Below, piece by piece: positions 34,301-46,300 of a stretch of DNA of 64,000 bases; position 1 is the first letter of the stretch, and each line of letters starts with the position of its first letter. The translations under genes and the position numbers were made by a program. The DNA is taken from positions 1-64,000 of the forward strand of contig NZ_CAUASN010000002.1 of the NCBI RefSeq assembly GCF_958431955.1. Direction: 5' to 3'. The notes below the pieces were generated by a model. The model saw only the letters and a list, made by a program, of their open reading frames with translations, was not told the DNA's origin and ran no database searches. The DNA comes from an uncultured Adlercreutzia sp. (GTDB lineage Bacteria; Actinomycetota; Coriobacteriia; Coriobacteriales; Eggerthellaceae).

Positions 34301-37300
34301 GCGTCACCGTCTGGGTGCACACGGGCTGGGCGTTGCTCCCCTCGCCCGACGTGCCCGCCTTAAGGTTGAAGGCCACGGTGAAGTCCACGGGGTTGCCGCG
34401 GTAGTCGGAGCCCTGGATGCGCGCGGCCATGGCCGTGGTGTTGGCCAGGTCCATCTCGGGGAACTGCACCGTGAAGGCGTAGTCCTTCCGCTCGAGGGAG
34501 TTGGTGTAGTACTCGTCGAGCTGGGCGATGGCGGTGTTCAGCACGTCCACCGAGAGCGCGCCCGCCAGCAGGCGGTCCTCGGCGTCGCGGATCTGCTCGA
34601 GGCGCAGGATCTTCTTGTTCACCTCGGCGCGGGTGAGCGTGTCGGCGGCGAGCGGCTTCAGCGAGCGGTCACACGATTCCGCGTCGAAGTCGGCCTTGCG
34701 CTCCAGCTCGTGGGAGGCGGGCACCTCGTAGGTGCTGCCGTCGGCGTTCATGGGCGTGAAGTAGTCCACCGTGTAGCTCGTATCGCGCTGCGGGTAGTTG
34801 AGCACCACGGGAAGCGGGGTGCCGGGCACAAGCCGGTAGAAGTTGGTGACGGCGTTGCCCTCGTAGTCGGTGCCGGTCACCTTGGCCAAAAGCGGCGTGG
34901 AGGTGTCGGCGTTGAAGCCGGCGGCCTCGGGCATGTACAGCACGTACTCCAGCGTGCCCGTGGGCTGCTCGGGCGTCTCCTCCTCGGGCGGGCCGTACAC
35001 CGAGATGGTGACGGTGGCGCCGGGAAGCACGCTTGAGCCTGCCGCGGGCTCCTGGGCGAAGATGGTGCCGATGAGCGAGGTCATGTCGCTGGCGCCCTCG
35101 CCGTTCTCATCGGGCTCGGTGGGCTTGGGGATGGGCACGGTGTTCACCGATGCGGAGAGCCCCTGCTGGGTGAGCAGGGCCACTCCGTCGGCCTCGGTGT
35201 GGTTCACCACGTCGGTGACGACGGTGGGCTCGGCGAACACCACGAGCTCCACCTCGGTGCCCTTGAGCTGGGTCTCGCCGCCGGGGATGGACTGGCTGCG
35301 CACGGTGTCGTAGAGCGGCGAGAGGTCCACGGGGTTCTCCGGGTCGGCCGTCGCGCCCAAATCCTCCGCCGTCGGCACCACGTAGGTCACGTGCGCGTTC
35401 ATGCCCGCGGCCTGCATGGCCGCCAGGGCGTCGGCAAGCGTGGTGCGCGTCGCGTCGGCGAGCGAGCCGCCCTCGGGCACGACGGGCGCCACGTTGGGCA
35501 CGGTACCGTACTTGGCGTGCACGTACAGAAGCACGGTGTCGCCCTCGGTGCCCGGGGTGCCGGTGATGTCCTCCACCCGCTGCACCGAGCCCTCTTCCAC
35601 CTGGGTGCCGTCGGCCAGCATCTCGTCGTTGGTGAGCTGGGTCTGCACGCTGAATCCGGCGTCGTTGGCCTCCTGGGTGGCCTGGGCGAGCGGCTTGCCG
35701 AGCAGCGTCTGCACGTCGAACCGCTCGGCCTTAGGCGCCTCCACGCGCACGGTGATGGTGATCATGGCACCCGCCACCGACTGGATGGGCTCGCCCGAGG
35801 AGTCGGTCGGCAGGGGGCTTTGGGACACCACGCTGCCGATGGGGATGTTCGAGCCCTCCTCGCCGTCTTCGATCACCGTCTCGATGACGCGGATGTTCTC
35901 CTCGGTGTAGTAGCCCTGGGGGAAGTTGGTGCCGGGACGCTCGCGGGTGAGCTCCTTGAGCGCTTCCTCGCGGGTCATGGTCACCACGTTGGGCACGTTG
36001 AACTTGCTCGCGTTCTTGTTCAGGGCGAGCAGGTGGTCGTTGTCCACGATGCGGCCCAGGAACTCGGCCGAGTCGAGCATGGTGTAGGCCTCGGTGCGCG
36101 TGGCGTTCGGGGAGTTGAACACGAAGGAGAAGTAGCTCACGTAGGCGTCCACGTAGGTGTGGTCCACGTTCGCGTCGCCCGCGTAGCCGTCGATGGTGTT
36201 CGTGAGCACGATGGAGCCGTCGGTGTTGTTGGAGCCGTTGGCCGTGGCGCTGTAGGTGCGCAGACGCGGCATGGCGGCCACAAGCCTGGCGGAATCGAAG
36301 GCCGCCAGCTGGGCGTTCTCATCGGCCGTGGCGCCCGTGAGGCCCGTGACCTTCTTGTACTCCTCCATCGTGGTGGGCAGACCGAGGGTCTGGGCCACCT
36401 GCAGCTCGCTTTGGCCCTGGGCCATGAGCTGGTCCTTGCGGACACACAGGCGCAGGTACTTCTCGATGTCGATGGTGTAGTCGTCGGTGCCCGCCGCCGG
36501 CGCGTTCAGCAGCCCGAGCACGAGCATCTCGTTCCAGGTGAGCGTGATGGCCTTCTCGGCGTTGGCCGCCGTGTCGAACACCTTGAAGGTGAACTCCTCG
36601 CCGCGGAACCAGTTGGCGTAGCGGTTGGTGTTCGTAGCCACCTCCACGAACTGCTGGGGCACGTAGATGGTCTGCAGGCGGAAGGCCGGATCGAGCGTGT
36701 TCTCCAGTTTCACGCGGCTGATGTGGGAGGCCTGGGTGGGCGCGCTGCCGCCGTCCGAGATGTTCTGGAAGTAGGCGTAGAACTTCGCCGTGTTGGGCAG
36801 GATGCCGTCGGCGGCCTCGGGGGTGAGGGAGTCGTCGTCCAGGTAGTAGTCGTAGAGCACCGACGAGTTCTCGGAGGGCTTGCCGTCCTTCGCGTCGGTG
36901 TTGCCGCGGGCGTCGGTGGTCACCGCCTGGAGGCTGTACTTGTAGCCGTAGGGAATGAGGAAGCCCAGGTAGTAGGCCTCGTCGTACCAGCGGTGGCTGC
37001 CGTTGTTCACCACGTCGCCCGTGTCGTTCCAGCCGCTGCGCCAGCCGGGCGAGCGCAAGCGGCCCGTGCCGTGGTTGGCGTCGGTATCGGTGCCGGTGCC
37101 CACCGTGGCGGTGCCCAGCGGCGCGTAGTCGTGGCTGAAGAACACCTCCATGCGGTTGGTGGCGTCCTGCACGTCGGTCACCTTGCCGGTCAGCGGGTTC
37201 ACCTGCTTCTTGTACACGTAGGGACTGCCGATGAGCTGGAAGTCCTTGGTGTCGACGGTGTTGTCCTTCTCGGCGTAGTGGCCGATGTACTCGGAGGTGA

Positions 37301-40300
37301 TGTCGCCGCTGCCGTAGTAGGGGCCGCAGTCGATCTCGTAGTAGTCCAGGTACTCGTTGGCGGCGAAGTCCAGATACACCGAGGCCTCGATGCCGCCGGA
37401 GGCGGCGGCGAAGCGCTTGGCGATGGCCTCGGGCGCCGCGGTGCGGGCGTCGATAGTGTCCAGCTCGTCGTTGCCCGCCGACACGGCCACGGCGGCCGCG
37501 AGCGCATCCCCGCTCGAGGCGTAGGTGCGGAACCACAGGTCGCCCTTGCCCTGGGAGGCGTCGAGCAGGTAGGTGAGGTTCTTCTTCGGAATGGACACGG
37601 TGGCGCCGTCCACGGTGGCCGTGCGCGCGTCGAAGCGGGCGGTGGCATCGGCGTTCACCTGCCACACCCCCGAGCCGTCCTTCTCGTAGACGGTAATGGC
37701 CTCGTGATCGATGACGATCTTGCGGAATTGCACCTTGGTGCCAACGGACTTGGGGGTCTTACGGGTGTACAGGGTGATGCGGGCGCCGTCGTAGTTCTTC
37801 AAGTGCGCGTACAGGCTGTCGTTGCCCACCGGCAGGCTGTAGGCGGTGCCGGCGGCGTTGGGCACCTGGAAGGAGAGGCCCTTGGCCAGGTAGCCGTAGT
37901 AGTTCAGCTGCTCATCCTTAAAGGCCTCGGGCAGCGTGTCGGTGAGCACCACCGAGTCGGCATGGGAGATGTAGCGGTCGTACCAGTCGTCGCCGTAGCG
38001 GTAGTCGGCGCTCGTGTAGTAGTACTTGCGGATATTGGTGCGGTACAGCGCCACATTGAAGTTGTGGGTGCCGCCGAAGGTGGCGTTGTCGTTGTGGTCG
38101 TTGCCCAGCACGAGCCCCGTGTCCACGCCCTTGCGGGTGTACACGCCATCGTCGGTGGAGGTGAAGAAGGCGCGCGACACCATGTGGCGCATGTTGTTGC
38201 GCCCGTGGCTGTGGCCGCACCAGTAGCAGCAGTGCTCCGAATGCCAGTCCTGGAAGGCCCAGCCGCTGCGGAAGTCGACGTTCAGGTCGCCCTGGGCGAG
38301 GCTGCCGGCGCCGGCGGGATAGTAGGTGCGCCGGGCGGGGGCGTTGCGGCGGCTCTGCACGCCGGGGGCGATGAAGGCCACGCGGTCGCCGTCGGAGGTC
38401 TTGGAAAGGGCGCCGTTCACGCCGTAAACGGTCTGGTCGGTGTTGCCGTTCTTCATATAGGGGCTGTTGGCGCGCTTCAAGGCCTTGTGGCCGGGGCGCT
38501 CGTTGCCGGAGTAGTCGCCGCCGATCTCCGACTCGGTGATGGTGTCCATCTCGGCCGAGCGCATGTTGGCGAAGTTGTCGCTCAAATTGGAGACGAAGTC
38601 GAGCGGCTGGGCGGTGCCCTGGGCGGTGGACATGTTCTGCACCGTGCGGTACACGCGCCCGTTCACCTCGAAGGCCATCTTCTTCACCCACTCGCCGGCG
38701 TTCGTCTCGGAAAGGGCGTACCAGGTGCCGTAGTCGGGCGTGTTCAGCTTGGCGTCAGACGCGAGCGGGTTCGCCTCGAAGGCGGCGTCGGTGCCGGCGT
38801 TCTGGCCGGTGAAGGCGTTTTCCTGATCGCCCTGGAACTGGTTCTGGTTCACCTTCAGGTGGTAGGTGATGGACACCACGGGGTTCTGCACCGTGGTGCC
38901 GTCCTTCAGCTCGTAGCCCGAGACGGGATCCTTGTAGCCGTCGGCCTCGGAGACCCCGGTGTCGTTGGCGCTGTTGTAGTCGTTGGCGGCCGAGCCCAGC
39001 GAGGCCACCGGCTTGCCCGCGTCATCGGTCTTCAGCAGGTTCAGGCGGAAGTAGCGGTTCTGGGCCAGGCTGGCATCGGTGGCCGCGGCGTCGCTTTGCG
39101 AGCCGTTGCCCTTGCCGGTGTTGTTGCGCTCCTTGTAGGTGGAGGTCTCGCGCTCCTGGGAGGCGGCCGGCGAGCCTGCCGTGTCGGTGGTGTCGTAGGC
39201 GGCCCGCAGATCGTCCTCGGTCAGCGATACCACCGAGCCGTCCTGGTACAGCACGTCGATGCCCTGCATGTACGGCAGCGCCACCGAGCGGATCTTCACG
39301 TAGTAGGCGTCGAACACCGTGGAGGGCAGCTGCTGGGTGACGTGCACCGTCATGCCGGTGTTGTAGGTCTCGGGGCCCACGTAGCTGTAGGCCGACTGCT
39401 CGTTCAAGATGCCGCCGTTGTAGGTGCAGCCGGAGTACTCGGGGTAGCGCACGTTGTACTGGCTGTTCACCTGGCGGAAGTCGGACAGCAGCGAGATCTG
39501 GCTCTTGTAGCCCACTTCCAGCATGGCGTTGCTCTCGCCGCCCGAGCCGTTGGAGTGGCCCCAGTGGTGCCCGTCCCAACTGCCGGCGGTGTACTTGGTG
39601 AAGCGGTTGCCGAGCGCGTTGCCATCGCTGTTGGCGATGAGCGTCTTGGTGGGGTTGGCGGAATGCTGGTCGGCGATGAGGTTATCGGCGATGTTGGCGT
39701 AAGAGGCGGTGTTGTCGTAGAGGCCCGCGCGGCTCACCGTGTCGAAATACATCTTCGAGCTGTACACCTGCGAGGAGTCGCTGCGGGTGACCGGCGTGTA
39801 CATCTTCGCGCTGAGGGTCTTCCACGTGGCATCGTCCACGGTGCCCGGCACATCGCCGTTGGCCGGGCGGATGCCGAGCAGGTAGTTGCGCGCCTCGGCG
39901 CCGAAGTGGCGGTACCACTCGCCCAGGTTCACGTCGTGGAAGCCGATGAACTCGATGTTCTGGTTGGCACGGCCCGCACCGGAGGAATCCTCCTGCATGT
40001 CCTTCCAGGAGATGAGCTCCACCTTGATGAGGTTGTCGATGCCGTGGGCGCGCAGCACCTCCTCGCCGACCACCAGGTCGCCCTCGGCCGTGAGGGCAAG
40101 GCCCGCGTGCAGGCGGTCGGAGGCGGCATCGTCCGCGCCGGCGTCGGCACTGGCGTCTGCGTCGCCTTCCGCATCGCCTTCCCCGTCACCGTCGGTACCC
40201 GCGCCACCCTCCGCGCAGTCGTCCACGAAGGCGGTGAGCGGGTTGGCCGCCGTGGCCTCCTCCGATCCGCCCTGGTAGGCGGCGTCGGGCTTGAGGGTCC

Positions 40301-43300
40301 AGGTCTTCACGTCCTTGCTGCCGGACTCGTCGTAGCCGCTGAAGCGGATGGCACCCACGGTGCCGCCGTGGTAGAAGGTGTCGAACCAGGCGTGGCGGAA
40401 GCGCACCTGGGTGGTGTGGAAGCCCACCCAGCCGCTCTCGGTGCTGCCGTCCAGCTGCACGGAGCTTTCCCACTTCAGGGGAATGTTCACATCCACGTCC
40501 ACGTCGTCCAGGGTGGAGATGCCCCGCTCGTTGTACAGGTTCACCCACATCTTGAAGTCGCGGTCGTAGGGCACCGCGGTCACATCCCCGCTCTCGCCCG
40601 GCGAGTTCTGGTTCATGTACTGGTCGGCGTAGTTGCCGTACTGGCCGTAGGTGTTCACCGCCAGGGCCGGCGGGTTCACCGTGAGGTACGAGTACAGGTT
40701 GCGGTTGGCTCCGTTGCCGGCGGACAGCTGCGGGGTGCCGCCGATGGTGCGGTTCTGCTGGGCGAAGACCATCTGGGCGGGCAGGTGGTTGAAGCTCGGG
40801 GTGGAAAGCCGCGAGTACCACCAGTTCGCTTGACCCGTGAGCTCCACGTAGAGCTGCTTGTCCTCCACCTCGGCGAGCTGCTGGGCGCCGTTTTGGGGGT
40901 CGATCTCGGCACAGCCGATGACAATCTTCTCCAGGTAGCAGCTCGCAACCGCCGCAAAGGCCGCGTCGTTCGCGAAGTCGAGCGCGATCTCGTCGACCGG
41001 CGCGCCGGCTTCCGCATCGGCGTCGGCGAACCGCTGCAGCACATCCTCGGCACTGAGCTCCACGGTGAGGGAGGGGTTGGAGAGCTGGTCGTTGTACAGG
41101 GGCAGGTTGGGCGCGTCGGCGTTGCGGAAGTAGAACGTGACCTGCTTCAGGGCCGTCTCGTCCTTGGCCGGCGCCTTCTTGCCGCTGCGGTAGTCGGAGC
41201 CCATGTCCAGCACCGCGCGGGAGAGCGCCACCTTCTTGGTGAGGAAGCCCTGCACATCGTCGATGGGCGTCGGCAGCTTGTCGGACAGGCTGCGCACCGA
41301 GACGGTGACCGAGGCGTTGTCCATGCGGGCGTAGCTCGTGCTGTTCACCCAGAAGCGGTAGCCCACCTCGTCGGTATAGTTCGCCAGCTCGTTGGCATCG
41401 GCATCACCGGTGCCGTTGCCGAACTGGGTCTCATCGGGGCCGTTGTTGGCCGTCGTCTCCTTGCGGGCTTTCGCCGGCTTGAACGACTTGGCGCTCATGG
41501 CCGAGGTGGCCGTGAACACGCTCATGGTGCGGTTGGCCGTGGCGCGCAGGTCGGAGCCGTACTCGTCGGTGGTGGCGTACACGTTGGCCCGGGCCGTGGT
41601 GTTGGCCAGGGTGTCGGCGCGGCCGTACACGCTGAAGGTGGGCCACGTCGGCGCGATGGTGCCGCCGGCGTAGCTGACCTTGCCGTCGAGGCGGTCGAAG
41701 TGGACGCGCAGCGCCACGATGGTGTCGTCGGGATCGATGGCGGTCTCGGCGGGAGTTGCGCCCGAGAAGTCGAACTTGGAGGTCAGCGGCACGCGCAGGG
41801 TGGCGGTGCGGCCGGTATAGGCCACCTTCGTCTCCTCGGAGGAGTCGGTGGTGCCGTCGGCGCGCAGGGTCTTGGTCTCCCGCACCGTGGTGGTGCGCAC
41901 GCCGAGGACATCGCCCGGGTTGAGCGCGAAGCCGCCTTGGGAGAGGGCGGCGCCCGTGTAGGTGTAGGTCTCCTCGGTCACGTGCTCCCACACTTCCACG
42001 GTGTTCGCGCCCGAGGCGGACGTGGAGATGAGCGTGTCGGTCTTCGCGACGCTGCTCGTCACCTGGTCGGAGGCAACCTGGGGGCCGTCGCCCTTGCCGG
42101 AGCCGTCCTGGGTGTCCAGGTAGATGAAGTTCTGCAGCTGCACCGCGTCGTAGCTCATCTGGCGCGCGGCCTCCTCGGCGGCCGCCTGGGCCGCGTTGGT
42201 CTTCGCCAGCTCGCCGTTGATGTTGGCGGAGAAGAAGTCGATAGAGGAGATGGCCGCGTTCTTGGGCAGCCAGCCGGTGTGCTCTACCTCGTCGTAGATG
42301 GGGCTGTACTGGTACACGTCGTCGGGGTCGTCCACCACGCCGTCGTTGTCGGCGTCGATGAGGAAGTCGGCCACGCCGTCGCCGTCGATGTCGATGTTGA
42401 AGGCGATGTTGCCCGCGGCGTCCCGCTTGTTGAGGGTCACCTTCGTGCCGTCGGGCGTGGTGCCCTGCCGCTCCGGCATCTCGCGCTCCACCGAGGTGGT
42501 GTAGCTGTTCCACTGGAAGCCGGGCAGCACGAGCTCCTCGCCGACGAAGCCGCGCTGCAGCGGGCTGCCGTCCTCGTCGGTGGTGATGACCATGGAGCTG
42601 GCGGCGTTGTCGTTGATCTGCAGGTCCAGATCGAGGCGACGGGCCACGAAGAACGAGTCGTTGGTGAAGGAGTAGTTGAAGGCGGCCTGCTCGCCCTCGC
42701 CGTCGCCCCAGCGGTAGGGCACGGCGGCGTTCGCGGAGGTGGCCAGACCGTTGCCGCCCCAGCTCGTGCTCACGCCCACGGCCGGCTTGATGGGCACGTA
42801 GGCGCTCTTCAGCGTGGCCGTCTTGGAGGCGGACTTGTTGTAGCTCGCGTCGTCGTAGTCGGTGCTGAACTTCGCCACCAGGGGCATGGTGAGCACCTGG
42901 TTGGGCGTGCCGATGATCTCCACCATGCCGCGTGCCCAGGTGGAAGTGCCGGCGTAGCGGTAGCGCGGCTTGAAGGAGGAGAAGTTCACCTTCACGTTCA
43001 TGAGGTACTGGTCGCCCCACAGCGACGAGGGCAGCACCGCGTCGTTGAAGCCGTCGCCGTCCATGTCGTTGGCGCGGTAGGCCTCAAGCTGCGCGGCGGA
43101 CAGCGTCGTGGTGCGCATGAGCATGTCGTTGGCGTTCTTGGAGTAGTAGTTGATCTCGACGCTCTCGATGGTGCCGTAGTCGAACAGGTTGCCGCCGAGC
43201 GTGACCTTCTCGGCCTCGAAGCCGCGGCGCACGCCGCGCACGCCCTCGTAGAACATGCCCTGGTAGGTCATGCCGGTCACCGCGCCGGCCGGCGTCTGGT

Positions 43301-46300
43301 CGGCGCCGACGAGCAGGTAGGCCGGCTCCATGGGGGCGGCCGAGTCGTTGGAGACGAAGAAGCGCCAGCCGGCGTTCGGCTCGTTCACGAGCGTCTCCTT
43401 CAGGTCGGCCAGGCTGTTCACGCCGCCGTTGTTGCCCGAGAAGGCGCCGCCGGTGATGACGGGGTTGGTGGGCGTGGCCTTGAAGGAGGCCGAATCGGGG
43501 CTGCTCGTCTGTGAGAGGAGCGTGTAGTACTGGCCGCCCTCGGAAGAGGAGGTGATCCACTGCTTCTGGCCGAAGGAGATGTCCACCTTGTTGGTGTACA
43601 GGCCGCCCGTGCCGTTCGAGCTCGGGTTGATGAGGGCACCGGTCACCTCGAAGGTGACGGGGATGACCGACAGGCCGTTGTAGCGGGGCACGCGCTCCTT
43701 CAGCAGGAAGCGCACGCGCCCGGTGAACGTGCCGTTGGTTCCCGTGGCCACGCCGCCGCTCGCGCGGGGGATGGCGCCGATGCCGTTGGCCTCGAGGATG
43801 GTGGAGAGGTGCTGGGAGGCATCGGAGGCCTTGCCGATGGTGTAGGTGATGGAACCCGTGCCCGAGGTGGTGTAGCTGCGCGTGATGGGCAGGTTGTCGA
43901 TGGTCTTCCACTGCAGCTTGCCGAGCCGGTCGCGGTACTCGAACTCCAGGACGCCCGAGGTGCCGTGGTTGCCGCGCTCCGCGGCGAACCAGTCGGAGAT
44001 GTCGGCGGCGTTGGCCACGGTGACCGGCCCCACGAAGGCGGTGGAGTCCACCACCGCGTAGCCGTCGATGACATCGCCCTTCGCGAGGGTCACCGCATCG
44101 CCCACCGCCGGGGTGGAGGTGGCACTCACCGTCACGCCGCCGAGCACATCGCCCTCTTTCGCCGTGCGGGTGGCGCCGACCACGTAGTCGGCGCTGGGCA
44201 CGATGTTGATGCCGTTCAAAAACTCGCCGGCGGTCAGCTGGAGGGGCTGCTTGCCCTCGGTCGTGCTGGCGCTGTCTTCGCGGGAGGCCACCGACTTGTC
44301 CACCTTGATGCTCACCTGCTGCAGGTTCAGGCCGCTCGGCAGCGTATCGACGATCTGGGCGCCGAAGTCATCGGAGAGCGAGGTGCCGAACAGCGGCTGG
44401 TTGCCCGTGATGCTCAGGTTCTTCAGGCGGTAGGTGACCGACTGGCCCAGGGGGGCCTCCTGGTTCTTGCCCTCGGCGCGGGTGTCGATGTTCAGCGCCG
44501 TCTTCTCGATCTTCGCGCCGGCGCTGGGGGCGGTGAACTGGGAGGTGTTCGTGTAGGTCTTCGTCCACATGTAGTCGTCCACGCCGCGGCCGCCGAAGTG
44601 CACCGTGGACTCGGTGTCGAGCGTCACGTACTCGTCGGCGCTCATATTGGTCGTGTAGGGCAGCGCCAGCAGGAACACCTTGCGGTCGGTCTTCTGGTCC
44701 TCCGACTTCTTCAAGGGGCCGTAGTACATCGAGCCGCCCATGAGCTTGTTGTAGGCGTCGGGGCCGTCGTCCGGGCTGATGATCTCGCTCTTCTGCACCT
44801 CGGGCACCGTGAAGGAGATCTGCCCGTTCATGCCCGCCGTGGTGTAGGGCAGCTCGTGGAGCCCCAGCTCCTCGGCGTTCTCGAAGGACTGCAGGTCGAG
44901 CTGGTTCGCCACGCCCGGGTTGTTGGTGATGTCGTAGATGAGGGCGCCGCCCTGGCCGGGCACGCCCACGTACTCCTTGCCCGAGACCGTGGCCCGGGGG
45001 TCGGGGTTCTTCGTGATGGTCTCGTTCTCGGTGCGGGGATTGGTCACCTGCCAGGTAACGAGGTCGGCGTCGCGGATGCCCGTGTTGGTCAGCTCGGCCG
45101 AGGGGAACTTGAAGAAGTAGGACAAGTAGTCGACCTGGGAGTCAACCTCGGGCGAAATGTTGCGCGTGGTGATGCGGTACACCATATAGTTGTAGCGGTC
45201 CCACAGCACGGGCTGCTTGCTGAGCACCTCCACGTTGGTGTGCCAGTCGAGGTTGGTCTTGATGAAGGTGGCGTTGCGCTGGGTGGAGCTGTCCGACTGC
45301 GCGCCGGGGCTGATGACCGTATCGATGTTGCCGCGCAGCACGTTGCCGTTGGCGTCGGTGTAGGAGTTGTAGGTCACGCCCCAGCGGATGGTGCCGCCGG
45401 TGTTCTCGGGGATGGTGCCGATGAAGGTGACACCGAGGGAGAGGCGGCTGAAGTCCTTGATGAGCTGCCATTTGTTGGAGGCGTTGCCCATGTACTTCAG
45501 GCGGAAGGTGCCCGTGATGCCCTCGGAGTTGTACCACTGCTTGTAGCGCGCCTCGGTCAGCTCGGTGCCCTTGGTGGAGCCCGAGCGGTCCATGTCGTAG
45601 ATCTTCCACTTGCCGTTGAAGCAGTCGGAGTTCAGCACAAGGGCCAAACGCGGGCCGCGGGTGGAGTTGTCGGAGCCGATCGCATTGCCGGCAGCGGCCC
45701 AGTTGGTGTAGCTGTACTCCTCGGTAAGACCGCCGGAGCCGGAGGGCACGAAGTAGGGAATCTGCAGCTCGAACACGGGGGCCGCGTCCTCGCGCTCGCC
45801 GTCGGCGTAGCCGCTGGCAGGCAGGCCCATGAAGCCGGCGTCGTAGCCGATGTCGGCCGTGAGGTCCAAGAAGGGGCTGTCGGTGGACTTGATCATATAG
45901 GTGTTGTTGCCCATGGCGGTGCCGCCGCCGGGGGTGACCTTCAGGTTGGGGTCCACATAGCCGCCCGGCAGGCCGCCCACCAAGATGGTCTCGGTGCCGC
46001 CGGCCGCGCGGGCGGAGAAGGTCGTGGCGGTGCGGTAGAGCGGATCGTTGGGGCGGCTGAGGGCGTTGCCGAACATGATGGGCCCGAGACCCGTCTCGTT
46101 CATGCGATCGACCCACACCTGGCTGCGGTCGGCGTCGTCGGAGGAGGCGTCATCCGCAGCGGGCTCGTCGGCACCTTCGTCGGCCGGCTCCTCGGGGGCC
46201 GCGTTGTCGGCAGCGCCCTCGTCGGAGGCGGGCTCGTCGGCCGGCGGCGCATCAGGCGCCTCGTCGGCCGGCTCGGACGGCTCCTCGGAAGCGGCGCCGT

